64,000 nt of DNA, taken from contig NC_083676.1 of the NCBI RefSeq assembly GCF_030384665.1, positions 1,054,001-1,118,000 on the forward strand. Direction: 5' to 3'. Below are positions 8,852-18,432 of the stretch, in pieces. Position 1 is the stretch's first letter, and each line of letters opens with the position of its first letter. A program made the translations under genes and the position numbers. The DNA comes from Lodderomyces elongisporus (lineage: Eukaryota > Ascomycota > Pichiomycetes > Serinales > Debaryomycetaceae). A model generated the notes under the pieces. The model made no database searches. It worked only from the letters and a program-made list of their open reading frames with translations, and had not been told where the DNA came from.

Positions 8852-9886
8852 ATGGTAAAACGACCGATCACTGATTATTTCAGCACAGTCACCATCACCA
8901 GAAAGAAACCGCGGCCTGAGGAATTGGCTCTGCATATAAAGGTAACAGAACCTAATGTAAATTCTGACAAAGAAACAAATGGCGAGAAACTAGAGGATGA
9001 TGAGAATTTAAAGTACAAAGACTTTTGCAAAGAGTACAAGTTCAACAAAACCAACTGGGTAAATGGTTTAACATTAGACCAGAGGGAAACTTTACAGTTG
9101 GAAATTGAGAAATTGCATATAACTTGGTTAGCAGCTTTGCACCAGGAACTCACAAAACCCTATTTTATTAAATTGAAGAAATTTTTGGCATCACAAACTT
9201 TGCAAAAAAAAGTGATTTTTCCTAAGCAAGAGGATATTTACTCGTGGTCGAAGCTAACTCCATTGCCCACTATTAAGTGCCTCATTTTGGGGCAAGATCC
9301 ATACCACAACTACAATCAGGCACATGGGCTAGCATTTTCGGTGCTTGAACCAACGCGGCCACCGCCTTCATTGGTCAATATATACAAGACTCTTGCCATT
9401 GATATTCCCGAATTTGTGGTCCCCAACTATAAAAGTAATAATACTGGTGGTGGAAATTTATCAAAGTGGGCTGAGAACGGTGTATTGATGCTCAACGCAG
9501 TTCTTACTGTTGAGGCACACAAGGCTAATAGTCATGCGAAACAAGGGTGGGAACAGTTTACTGAAGAAGTGATAAAACAAGCAATTAGGTATCATTGCAA
9601 TAGCGAGAGCAGAGTCAATGGCGGTTTCGTAATAATGGCATGGGGCTCACCTGCTCAAAAGAGAGTAGAGAACATCTTTCGGAAAATGGATAAAGGCGAT
9701 AAGGAAAAGTTTTTGGTACTTCAAACGGTGCACCCGTCACCTTTATCCGCTCATCGTGGGTTTTTCCAGCTGCAAGTGTTTAAAAGATGTAATGATTGGT
9801 TAAAAGAACACGATCGCGATGTTATCGATTGGAACGCACTTGCTGAAAAAGAAATAATTGAAGAAGGGCCGAAGAAGGAAGGATGA
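8852..9886 (+). CDS. UNG1: Uracil-DNA N-glycosylase
   Basis: The gene encodes 344 residues. It removes uracil from DNA, the first step of base excision repair, leaving the abasic site that APN1 (4.6 kb away) cuts. Family-1 UDG motifs are complete. The water-activating loop is GQDPYH (147-152, catalytic Asp149). The uracil-recognition Asn lies in LMLNAVLTV (Asn215). The DNA-intercalation loop is HPSPLSAHRGF (His294-Phe304). The N-terminus KRPITDYFS (3-9), followed by basic RKKPRP, resembles the PCNA-binding box plus nuclear signal of nuclear UNGs, but the usual first Gln is replaced by Lys. No clear mitochondrial presequence is visible, unlike yeast Ung1. The start is set by this conserved N-terminal box and an in-frame ATG after a T/A-rich leader. 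Confidence 0.96.
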   Translation: MVKRPITDYFSTVTITRKKPRPEELALHIKVTEPNVNSDKETNGEKLEDDENLKYKDFCKEYKFNKTNWVNGLTLDQRETLQLEIEKLHITWLAALHQELTKPYFIKLKKFLASQTLQKKVIFPKQEDIYSWSKLTPLPTIKCLILGQDPYHNYNQAHGLAFSVLEPTRPPPSLVNIYKTLAIDIPEFVVPNYKSNNTGGGNLSKWAENGVLMLNAVLTVEAHKANSHAKQGWEQFTEEVIKQAIRYHCNSESRVNGGFVIMAWGSPAQKRVENIFRKMDKGDKEKFLVLQTVHPSPLSAHRGFFQLQVFKRCNDWLKEHDRDVIDWNALAEKEIIEEGPKKEG

Positions 9887-10254
9887 AATGGTAGATGAAT
9901 AGGTTTAGATTCTACGGCAATTGATTCCATAAAGCAAGTTGCTTCATGTTTTTTCTCAGTACTTTTGTGTAGAGTAGAGTAGAGTAATTGTGTAGTAAGT
10001 TTTTTTTGAGAGTATTCAATGGTATTTTGCAGGATCACAATTGGAAAAGCATTTCTTGTATATTTGGATGATATCACGTAAATATTTGTTGTTTTTTTTT
10101 TCTCCTACACAATATTACATAATATATTACATAAGAATTAGTACACGCTAATGTTGCGACCTTCATTTTGTGTCTACTTTCCAGGTGCTATTTGTTTACA
10201 ATGTTTAATTCTCTGAATCTATATGAATATATATATTTATATATATACCAAAAG

Positions 10255-10286
<32 letters not shown>

Positions 10287-10498
10287 GAGAAAAAAAAAGG
10301 TAGAAAAAAAAAAACAGAAAAAGAACGAAGGAGGGAAATTTAAAAGATAAGCACAAGCTACTTCGATTTTCAACTTGTTTCAAGCTTATAACTTTGTTTT
10401 GTTTTGTATTGTTTTAGTTTAGTTTAGTTTATTTTCACAAATCGTATGCCATTGTCTTCATAATCTACTTTACTTTTATACTTGTCAAAAAATTCAAA
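9887..10498. other. Intergenic region UNG1 - ISW2
   Basis: No gene is seen. It contains an A/G-rich imperfect AAAAAG tract (about 10251-10325) and a short TTTAG/TTTTG run (about 10394-10430) before the ISW2 start. Frames across the A/G tract encode only Lys/Glu/Gln low complexity. Confidence 0.65.
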
Positions 10499-13400
10499 AT
10501 GGTTAGAAATTCAAGAAGTGATGGAGCTTCGGTATTGGCAAACACACCATCAACAACAACAATGCCTTCAAGTACGCAAAATCAGGTTAGTGAAATCGAA
10601 GAGACACTGGAGGAAAGGAGGAAACGGTTTTTGCTTGAAGTTGATGCAAAGCATGCATATGCTAATGATAAAGACGATGCAACAAAGCGTTTTCAATATT
10701 TATTAGGATTAAGTCCGATATTTAGGAAATTCATTGACCTTAATGCTTCTAAGGATCCCGAGTTTAAAAAGCGTGTTCGAGAAATAGATTTTCAACAGTC
10801 ATTTAAAGAGTCCTCCTCAAAGAGCAAGAGAAGGAAAAATTCATCCAGAAGACGCAAAACTGAAAAGGAAGAGGATGCTGAATTATTACACGATGAAGAG
10901 AATGAGGATGATGAGGAACATCAACATACTATCATAACCGAGTCCCCCTCTTATGTCAAAGAAGGTAAACTACGGGAGTATCAGATTGAAGGTCTCAATT
11001 GGCTTATATCACTAAATGAGAATAGATTAAGTGGTATTCTTGCTGATGAGATGGGTCTTGGAAAAACTTTGCAAACCATTTCTTTTTTGGGTTATTTACG
11101 TTACATCAAGCATGTTGATGGTCCATTCATTATCATTGTTCCCAAATCTACCTTGGATAATTGGAGAAGAGAATTTTCAAAGTGGACGCCAGATGTCAAA
11201 GTTGTTGTTTTACAAGGCGACAAAGAGCAAAGAAACGATATCATCCAAAACCAACTATATACTGCACAATTTGATGTCTTGATTACTTCGTTTGAAATGG
11301 TTTTGAGGGAAAAAAGCGCTTTGAAAAAGTTTAGGTGGGAATATATTGTTGTTGATGAAGCCCACAGGATCAAAAATGAACAAAGCTCGCTATCACAAAT
11401 AATTCGATTGTTCTACTCAAGAAATCGTTTGTTGATAACGGGAACTCCTCTCCAGAACAATCTACATGAGCTATGGGCTCTTTTGAATTTCTTGTTACCG
11501 GATGTGTTTGGGGACTCAGAGCAATTTGACGAAACTTTTGACCGACAAAACGGGAATTCTGAGCTCGATGAGAAAGCCAAACAAGAAGAACAGGATAAGG
11601 TTATCCAAGAATTGCATCAACTTTTGAGTCCTTTTTTACTTCGACGTGTTAAGGCAGACGTTGAAAAATCGTTGCTTCCAAAAATCGAATCGAATGTCTA
11701 CACTAGAATGACAGATATGCAACTAGAATGGTACAAGAAGCTATTAGAGAAAGATATAGATGCAGTCAACGGCGTTGTAGGTAAGCGGGAGGGTAAGACA
11801 AGGCTCTTGAATATTGTGATGCAATTAAGGAAATGTTGCAACCATCCATATTTATTTGATGGCGCAGAGCCAGGTCCGCCATATACAACCGATGAACACC
11901 TTATCGATAATTCTGGTAAGATGATTATTTTGGACAAAATGTTGAAAAAATTTCAAAAAGAAGGCAGTCGAGTACTCATTTTCTCGCAAATGTCAAGGGT
12001 GTTGGACATACTTGAGGACTATTGCTACTTTAGGGATTACGAGTACTGTCGTATTGATGGATCTACATCTCATGAAGATAGAATAGAGGCAATTGACGAG
12101 TACAATGCCCCTGATTCTGCCAAATTTGTTTTTCTTTTAACCACGCGTGCTGGGGGATTGGGTATTAATTTGACTTCTGCCGATATCGTTATCTTATATG
12201 ACTCTGATTGGAACCCGCAGGCAGATTTGCAGGCTATGGACAGAGCACATAGAATTGGCCAAAAGAAGCAAGTCAAGGTCTACAGATTTGTTACTGAGAA
12301 TGCCATTGAGGAGAAGGTACTCGAAAGAGCTGCACAGAAGTTGAGGCTAGATCAACTAGTAATTCAACAAGGACGACTGGCTAATGCCAACAACAATGTG
12401 GGGAATTCCAAGGACGATTTGATTGAGATGATTCAACATGGTGCTCAGAAAGTGTTCGAAGGTGGTAAGAATAAAGGGGAGGAAGATGCTATAGAGGATG
12501 ACATTGACAAAATCTTGGAAAGAGGAATGGAAAAGACCAAAAAAATGAATGAAAAATTCAATAAATTGGGTCTTGAAGATCTACAAAACTTCACCTCTGA
12601 TGGATCGGCATATCAATGGAATGGTAAGGACTTTGCAAAGAAAGAAACCAGTGGTTTGGGCTTTAGCTGGATCAATCCTTCAAAAAGAGTGAGAAAAGAA
12701 CAGACTTATTCAGTGGACAATTATTACAAAGATGTGTTGAAAGCCCCGCCAGCTGTACCTAAAGAAAAAGTACAGAAACAAATCGTGGTAAAACCTAAAG
12801 CTCCCAAACAATATACAGCCCAAGACCATCAGTTTTTTCCACCAGGGTTGGTGAGTTTACTTGAAAGAGAACAGTTGGCATATAAGAAGGAAATTAAATT
12901 CAAGTATTCACTTGATGATTTTGGAGATTCGGATGAAGAGTTTCTAGTCGAAGAAGAGAAAGACGAGCTTTCTCGAGAACAGAAAAGAAAACAAGAGCAG
13001 AAAAAAATTGACAATGTGGAGCCATTGACCGAAGAAGAGATCCAACTCAAGGACAAACTACTTGCAGAATCGTTTTATAACTGGTCTCGACGAGACTTTA
13101 CAAATTTTATTCATGCAACGGCAAAATACGGACGAGACGCTTATGCCAAAATCTCCAAAGCTTTGGGCAGAAACACAGCCGGTTCCGCGGCCAAGACACG
13201 ACTGGAAGTGGAGAGATATGCACAGACATTTTGGGAGAAATACAAGCAGATTGATGGCTACGAAAAGTATATTAATCAAATTGAGACACTGGAGAAGAAA
13301 AGAGAAAAGTTGCAAAATCAGCAGAATATACTAGTGTCCAAAATTGAAAGTTTGCAAGACCCAAGGGAGGATTTAGCAATTGTTTACCCACCAAATAATT

Positions 13401-13765
13401 CTAAGAGGGTGTACTCAAAAAGTGAAGACAAGTTTCTTCTCAACTGTGTTTACAAATTTGGTATATTCGACGAAAAATTGAATAACAGGATTAAGCAAGA
13501 AATTTTCGATTCGGAGATGTTCAAATTTGACTGGTACTTTCAATCGAGAACACCACAAGAATTGGGAAGGAGGGTTAATACATTATTGCTTGCTTTATCA
13601 AGGGAGGTTGATGGTCCGGCGTCTACTCATAAAACCAGGAAAAAAATCGACGTTTCTGCTAGCAGTTCTCGAGTTGGATCCACGGAACCAAGTACAATAG
13701 TGGAGAAACGGCCAGCCTCCGAAGTCTCCGAAGTGCTGCCGATAATCAAGAAACTCAAATCATAA
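10499..13765 (+). CDS. ISW2: ISWI-class chromatin remodelling ATPase (ISW2-like)
   Basis: The gene encodes 1088 residues (yeast Isw1 1129, Isw2 1120). It is an ATP-dependent nucleosome-sliding motor. An N-terminal region with a basic then acidic stretch (about 105-145) precedes a Snf2 ATPase. Motif I is DEMGLGKT (183-190) and the Walker B motif is DEAH (286-289). The helicase C lobe includes [12 protein letters not shown] and [11 protein letters not shown]. The C-terminal third matches the HAND-SANT-SLIDE module that reads linker DNA, with the SANT at [20 protein letters not shown]. Local words such as [12 protein letters not shown] and [16 protein letters not shown] are closer to my memory of Isw2 than Isw1, but other stretches ([15 protein letters not shown]) look like Isw1, so paralogue assignment is tentative. 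It converges tail to tail with DOT1, only 245 bp apart. Confidence 0.95.
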   Translation: MVRNSRSDGASVLANTPSTTTMPSSTQNQVSEIEETLEERRKRFLLEVDAKHAYANDKDDATKRFQYLLGLSPIFRKFIDLNASKDPEFKKRVREIDFQQSFKESSSKSKRRKNSSRRRKTEKEEDAELLHDEENEDDEEHQHTIITESPSYVKEGKLREYQIEGLNWLISLNENRLSGILADEMGLGKTLQTISFLGYLRYIKHVDGPFIIIVPKSTLDNWRREFSKWTPDVKVVVLQGDKEQRNDIIQNQLYTAQFDVLITSFEMVLREKSALKKFRWEYIVVDEAHRIKNEQSSLSQIIRLFYSRNRLLITGTPLQNNLHELWALLNFLLPDVFGDSEQFDETFDRQNGNSELDEKAKQEEQDKVIQELHQLLSPFLLRRVKADVEKSLLPKIESNVYTRMTDMQLEWYKKLLEKDIDAVNGVVGKREGKTRLLNIVMQLRKCCNHPYLFDGAEPGPPYTTDEHLIDNSGKMIILDKMLKKFQKEGSRVLIFSQMSRVLDILEDYCYFRDYEYCRIDGSTSHEDRIEAIDEYNAPDSAKFVFLLTTRAGGLGINLTSADIVILYDSDWNPQADLQAMDRAHRIGQKKQVKVYRFVTENAIEEKVLERAAQKLRLDQLVIQQGRLANANNNVGNSKDDLIEMIQHGAQKVFEGGKNKGEEDAIEDDIDKILERGMEKTKKMNEKFNKLGLEDLQNFTSDGSAYQWNGKDFAKKETSGLGFSWINPSKRVRKEQTYSVDNYYKDVLKAPPAVPKEKVQKQIVVKPKAPKQYTAQDHQFFPPGLVSLLEREQLAYKKEIKFKYSLDDFGDSDEEFLVEEEKDELSREQKRKQEQKKIDNVEPLTEEEIQLKDKLLAESFYNWSRRDFTNFIHATAKYGRDAYAKISKALGRNTAGSAAKTRLEVERYAQTFWEKYKQIDGYEKYINQIETLEKKREKLQNQQNILVSKIESLQDPREDLAIVYPPNNSKRVYSKSEDKFLLNCVYKFGIFDEKLNNRIKQEIFDSEMFKFDWYFQSRTPQELGRRVNTLLLALSREVDGPASTHKTRKKIDVSASSSRVGSTEPSTIVEKRPASEVSEVLPIIKKLKS

Positions 13766-14010
13766 TAGTTTATTTCTTTTCCTTATACAGTTTTCGCAAT
13801 AGCTAAACTTACAAGTACAGGTACAGTTATAGGTGCAGGTACAATTTCAAATACAAGTACTTTTGGCTTTTATTTTTGTTCTTTAAATAAGAAGTTTTTT
13901 TATATTTTATAAATTTTGATAATTTCATCTCCCAATGTGTTCCTAGTATCCCCCTTTTTTTTTCCCTCCATTTTTTTCCCATTCGTTACTGATTACCTGC
14001 CACCCATCCT

Positions 14011-17000
14011 TTACAGTTTCTCAAATTCAGGGTCTGAGTTGTGCTCCGTCGGCGGCGTCAGGGCACCGTCCGCATTTAGACTATTTCTCATTGGGCTATG
14101 TGGACTCTCCTCGCGTATGTTATTCAAAGGGCTTGTAGATTTCGAGCAATCATTGTAGTATTCAAGAGTCATGCCATTATCTCCGCGAAGATATTCTGGT
14201 CTTATTGTTGCTTCAACGGTTGAAATATAATAAGGCACTTTATTAGCTGTCCAACTAACGGACATGAGATCGCTCATTTCTTCTTTAACGACGCTAAGGT
14301 AGTCAAAAACTGTGTCAAACTGAGCCCTGTATCTAGGGCTAATAAAGTTTCGAAGACTGATTATTTTTGTACCAGGTTTCAAACCAAGAAGTAACTTTCC
14401 AACTGACGCATTAAGCTCGCCATCGAATAAATAATTGTTGATTATGAGCACGTCGCATTCTAAACAGTCACGTCGAACTTGCTCGTTTGCAACAAAGGAC
14501 TGGCTCAATGCAAATTTCAAATCTAACTCTCTAATTCCTAAAATCGCCAAGTGTCTTCTTATAAGGTTGTCTTGAAGCTTAGTGAGCTTTGATGCATGTT
14601 TCATCAACTCACATCCACCGCTTATTGCGCCAAACTCTAACGCCGCTTGAAATGTGGTATTTCCCACTCCCGAACCTAAATCATAAAATTTCTGTCCAGG
14701 CTTGAGCCCAACTTTCTCCAAAACTTCACTCGTGAACGAAGGAAGTAGTTCCCCGTATACCTCTGCAGTAAAAGCTTTGTAGGATCGAAGCTTTCGTGAA
14801 TCCGTCGATACAACCCGAGCATATACCCTGCATAAAATTTGATGAACTGCATATCGAGAAATACTGGATTTTAATTGTAGTCTAGTAAAGAAATCCAGAA
14901 TATAATTTCTGGGTCTATGGCGACTAGTAGCCTCTGAAATGTTTAGCGGTGGCTCAACATTATTTATTGATATATCAGCTGCATCGTCAATAATAATCTC
15001 CTTTGTCTCGTTTTGATTGTTGTCAAGGTTCTTCTTGTTCTCATTTTCATCACCGGTTTCCTTTTTGTACTTGATTTCTAAACCTTCCTTTATGATTTCA
15101 ACTGGTTGGTAAAAAGGGCTAGTAATTTCAAAGCAGATTTCTCCATAAAATGTCTCTAAATCCAAATCATCTAATTGAGGATTTTTTATTTCACTTATAT
15201 TGAGGCATTCTTTTGCATTTGCATTTATGTCGACGTTTCTATTCAACACCTTTTCAACCGATGCAGTGTTGGGAGAAAGATATAGCATTAACAAGTTCCA
15301 CTTGTCCACAACGAACATAAATTCTGCAAAATCATTTTCTTCAACAGCTCGCTCAAGCTTCTGGCAATAACCTGTGATGATTTCCTTAATATTCTCTGAA
15401 TGTGAAAAATACAAAGCATAATGCAAAAGAAAAATTTTCATGATTTCGTGCACCGGGTCCAACTCGTTATCCTTTGGCTCGGCAAGGATGTACAGTTCGT
15501 AGTGCTCTGGATATAACAAAAACCTCACTTTTACTGCATGTGAGTGATTGGGATTTCCATTTTTATTTGAATATTGCGGAAACGAAATTGGCATATCCCG
15601 ATAACATTTTTCGTGGCTTCCAATTACATGTGCACCTAATTCATCTATATATGGTATTGTGTCATCATCCCGAGTCATTGAGTCCTTTGGATCTTTCTCT
15701 TTATTATCCACCTCTTTTTCATCTTGATCCTGGAAATTTAGCTCGGGAACTCGTGGGAAATCCGAATAAAATTCTTTGACAAAAAACTTTCGACCGTGAA
15801 GATCAACTAAAGTATCAGAATTTATGTCTGGTGGATCAAAAGGCGATATGTGCTCAGATGTTTCCTCCTCTTCCTCCACCTCTTCTTCTTCTTCATCTTC
15901 TTCTTCCTCTTCTTTCTCTCCTTCCTCCTCTTCTGATTCCATTCCAATATTCATTCCCAGCGTTAGTTTTGAATGTAAATCAGAGTCTTCATATTCAGTC
16001 ACTCCAGGAACTTTCGCAAGCGAGGTCAACTTACGCCTTTTATATGTCCGTTTTGTTGTTTTCTGTTGTTTCGATTTTGATTTTGATTTTGATTTTGATT
16101 TTAAATTTTTTTTCTTCTTTTCTCTTTCTTCTTTCAACTTCTTACGCAATTCATTCTTCTTTTCTTGTCTATTTCTAGTCTTTTTGACAACTTTAGTTTC
16201 AGGTGTATAGAATGTTGCAGGAATAATTTTACGCTTTACCCCTTCCTTCAATATTTGTCTATCACCGGTTACTGATTGAAAGTGTTTTGTTGCCTCGATT
16301 AGTTTTTCCAACGCCATTTTAGAAACTCGCTGATCAGTTTTATGCTCAGATGGTTTAGGTTTGGGAGGATTCTTTGCTCTTTGCTCGAGTCTCTCAAGAC
16401 GTTTCCGTTCTTTTTCTTGCTCTCGTTCAAGCTTCCTTTCAGCTCGAGCTTGTTTCTCTTCTTCTGTCAAAACTTTTTTTGCAACTTTAATATTCTGAGC
16501 CGATTCTGCCAATCTCTGCAATTCGTCAAAATCAACTGCCTTGCTTCGCCTTGAAGCGCGCCTTGATGTAGTTAATGCCATTCCAGACTCGTATATGAGC
16601 TTTTCGGTTTTGTTTTTGAAAGTTACTTGCCTACTACAAGCATACGAAAGTCTTTTGTACCAATTTGCAATGCAGGACTCAGAACGCAATGGGAACTCGT
16701 GCAAAATTTCCTCATACTGTTTTCCCAAAGTGATAAACTCTCTCATTGTTTTCTTTTCGCCGCCTGTTAGTTCATTTTCATTAGTATTCAAATTATTGTC
16801 TTTTATATAATCGGCAATTTCCAGAATATTGTACTGCGGGAAATACTCTGTAAGCGTTTTAAGCGTCAAGTCGCTTTGCACGCAAGACTTGAGAAGTGCA
16901 AATTCCGTTTTATTTTTTTGCATGAATTCATTAAATGCACTTTTATCACTATTATCATAGAATTCAGGACTTGCTCTCCTAGAAAAGTTCTTCAAAATTT

Positions 17001-17736
17001 CTTCTCGCGACGAATGATCTCCATTAAAAGAGGAGTGCGAATGGCTAAGTAATTCCTCTATCGATGCTCTTGAACGAAGAAAGCACTCTTCATATACGTT
17101 TTCTTGCCTATGCTTGATTAATTCAAGCTCTTTAATTGACATCGGATATGCATAATTTTTTGTAGAAAGCTTTAAATCTCTAATTAAGTCGTTAGAGTCC
17201 ATTTGAGGGAATTGTTTGGTAAGCCCTGTCTTTGTTAGGTCCTGATGCAGTATTGAGATTACCTTCTCAATATCCTTGTTATTCCAATTCAAGCGTTTGA
17301 AGATGTCGGTGATCATCGATAAATCTTTTTGAGTTTTCTCTGCAAGGTCATTATCTCGAAATTGCTCTTTGGAGTTATAAAATAGTTGATAAACATATAT
17401 CTTTTCTTTAGCAACTAGACTTGCATCCTTATTATCAATTACATCATTCGATATACTGATTGCTTGCTTTATTACATCTCGCCAATGATACTGTTTGAAA
17501 TTATTCACAATATCAGACATGCTTAGAGTCAGCAGTATCAACTGTTGTTTGAGCAACTCCAAATCGGTTGTCAGCCAATTTGAAAATGAAGAAGAAGAAG
17601 AAGAAGAAGATGATGATGATGATGATGATGATGATGGTGGTGGGGATGAACGGATTTGATTATCACCGGAATGCAGAGTCAATTCTTGAGTTTCTTGAGT
17701 CATCGCAGTAAAGCTTTCCAGTGGGTGATACATCAT
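14011..17736 (-). CDS. DOT1: Histone H3-K79 methyltransferase Dot1 with long N-terminal extension
   Basis: The gene encodes 1241 residues, about twice yeast Dot1 (582). The DOT1 fold lies at about residues 900-1190. It has the SAM-binding motif DLGSGVGN at 1019-1026, a preceding FTAEVYGELLPSF, and later LIINNYLF and ISLRNFISPRYR. Known role: mono- to trimethylation of H3K79, affecting silencing and the DNA-damage checkpoint. Ahead of the fold there is a lysine-rich block with four Lys-Ser dipeptides (near 16085) and a Glu-rich run (near 15870-15930). Yeast Dot1 also has a basic DNA/nucleosome-binding stretch there. The first ~450 residues are different: poly-Ser, then two helical units each with an FPQ motif (LTKQFPQM and LTEYFPQY), and a charged coiled-coil of Glu-Arg-Lys. 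The start at 17736 has in-frame alternatives (Met2, Met12). Confidence 0.93.
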   Translation of the reverse strand: MMYHPLESFTAMTQETQELTLHSGDNQIRSSPPPSSSSSSSSSSSSSSSSFSNWLTTDLELLKQQLILLTLSMSDIVNNFKQYHWRDVIKQAISISNDVIDNKDASLVAKEKIYVYQLFYNSKEQFRDNDLAEKTQKDLSMITDIFKRLNWNNKDIEKVISILHQDLTKTGLTKQFPQMDSNDLIRDLKLSTKNYAYPMSIKELELIKHRQENVYEECFLRSRASIEELLSHSHSSFNGDHSSREEILKNFSRRASPEFYDNSDKSAFNEFMQKNKTEFALLKSCVQSDLTLKTLTEYFPQYNILEIADYIKDNNLNTNENELTGGEKKTMREFITLGKQYEEILHEFPLRSESCIANWYKRLSYACSRQVTFKNKTEKLIYESGMALTTSRRASRRSKAVDFDELQRLAESAQNIKVAKKVLTEEEKQARAERKLEREQEKERKRLERLEQRAKNPPKPKPSEHKTDQRVSKMALEKLIEATKHFQSVTGDRQILKEGVKRKIIPATFYTPETKVVKKTRNRQEKKNELRKKLKEEREKKKKNLKSKSKSKSKSKQQKTTKRTYKRRKLTSLAKVPGVTEYEDSDLHSKLTLGMNIGMESEEEEGEKEEEEEDEEEEEVEEEEETSEHISPFDPPDINSDTLVDLHGRKFFVKEFYSDFPRVPELNFQDQDEKEVDNKEKDPKDSMTRDDDTIPYIDELGAHVIGSHEKCYRDMPISFPQYSNKNGNPNHSHAVKVRFLLYPEHYELYILAEPKDNELDPVHEIMKIFLLHYALYFSHSENIKEIITGYCQKLERAVEENDFAEFMFVVDKWNLLMLYLSPNTASVEKVLNRNVDINANAKECLNISEIKNPQLDDLDLETFYGEICFEITSPFYQPVEIIKEGLEIKYKKETGDENENKKNLDNNQNETKEIIIDDAADISINNVEPPLNISEATSRHRPRNYILDFFTRLQLKSSISRYAVHQILCRVYARVVSTDSRKLRSYKAFTAEVYGELLPSFTSEVLEKVGLKPGQKFYDLGSGVGNTTFQAALEFGAISGGCELMKHASKLTKLQDNLIRRHLAILGIRELDLKFALSQSFVANEQVRRDCLECDVLIINNYLFDGELNASVGKLLLGLKPGTKIISLRNFISPRYRAQFDTVFDYLSVVKEEMSDLMSVSWTANKVPYYISTVEATIRPEYLRGDNGMTLEYYNDCSKSTSPLNNIREESPHSPMRNSLNADGALTPPTEHNSDPEFEKL

Positions 17737-18432
17737 GTTTGTATTTGGGTGAAGGGGGGATGTTGGGTCGGAAAAATTTCAAGTTAGAAGTACTTTTAAT
17801 GTAAAAGAATGATCTGTCACCACCAATAAATAATAACAAACTTGATTCACGCACAAATTTAGACTAGCCCCAACAAATTCTGGTGATGTGAACTCCTAAG
17901 AAGTGGCCAGACTATAAGATTCTTCAATCAGATCTGTCGATGCAAGTTAGTTCAAGTTTTGACTTTTTTGCTTTAAAATTACAATAATATGAATATTTAC
18001 AGTTTTCATTTATTTATGTTTTTTGGAGGGGGAACTCAGAGTAGAAAAAAAAAAAAAAAAGAAAAGAAACAGGAATTACATTTTTGTGTTGAAATGATAA
18101 ATGTCAAATTACGCGTTTTGATTATGTTCACGTGATTCTATTTTAACAAAAAGAGAAACGCAACAGAGTATCATAACATTGATGCATTATAAAAAGAGTC
18201 ACATATGTTTTCAAGCGGCCCTTGTATTCAGTTGTACTTCTTTACACATAGATCCCTGTATGAACCACTTATAGAAGTCAAAGGAATGAAAGAAAAAGAA
18301 GAAGAAGTAGTACTAGTAAAAGAAGAAGAAGAAGAAGAAGAGGCACAAGAAAGAAAAAAAAAAACAGGACAGAACAAAAAAAGAAAAGAAGACCAAAAAA
18401 ATAGAAACCAACGTTCTCCAAATGTCTATACG
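17737..18432. other. Intergenic region DOT1 promoter / hydrolase 3' side
   Basis: No gene is seen. It has an ACGCGT at 18112-18117, a TCACGTGA octamer at 18128-18135, a poly-A run near 18045-18060, and GAA/AAG trinucleotide purine tracts at about 18296-18350. Confidence 0.65.

Noticed and set aside
10168..10373. Lys/Glu and Phe/Ser-rich frames before ISW2
   Set aside because: Purely products of an A/G-rich simple tract read on both strands.
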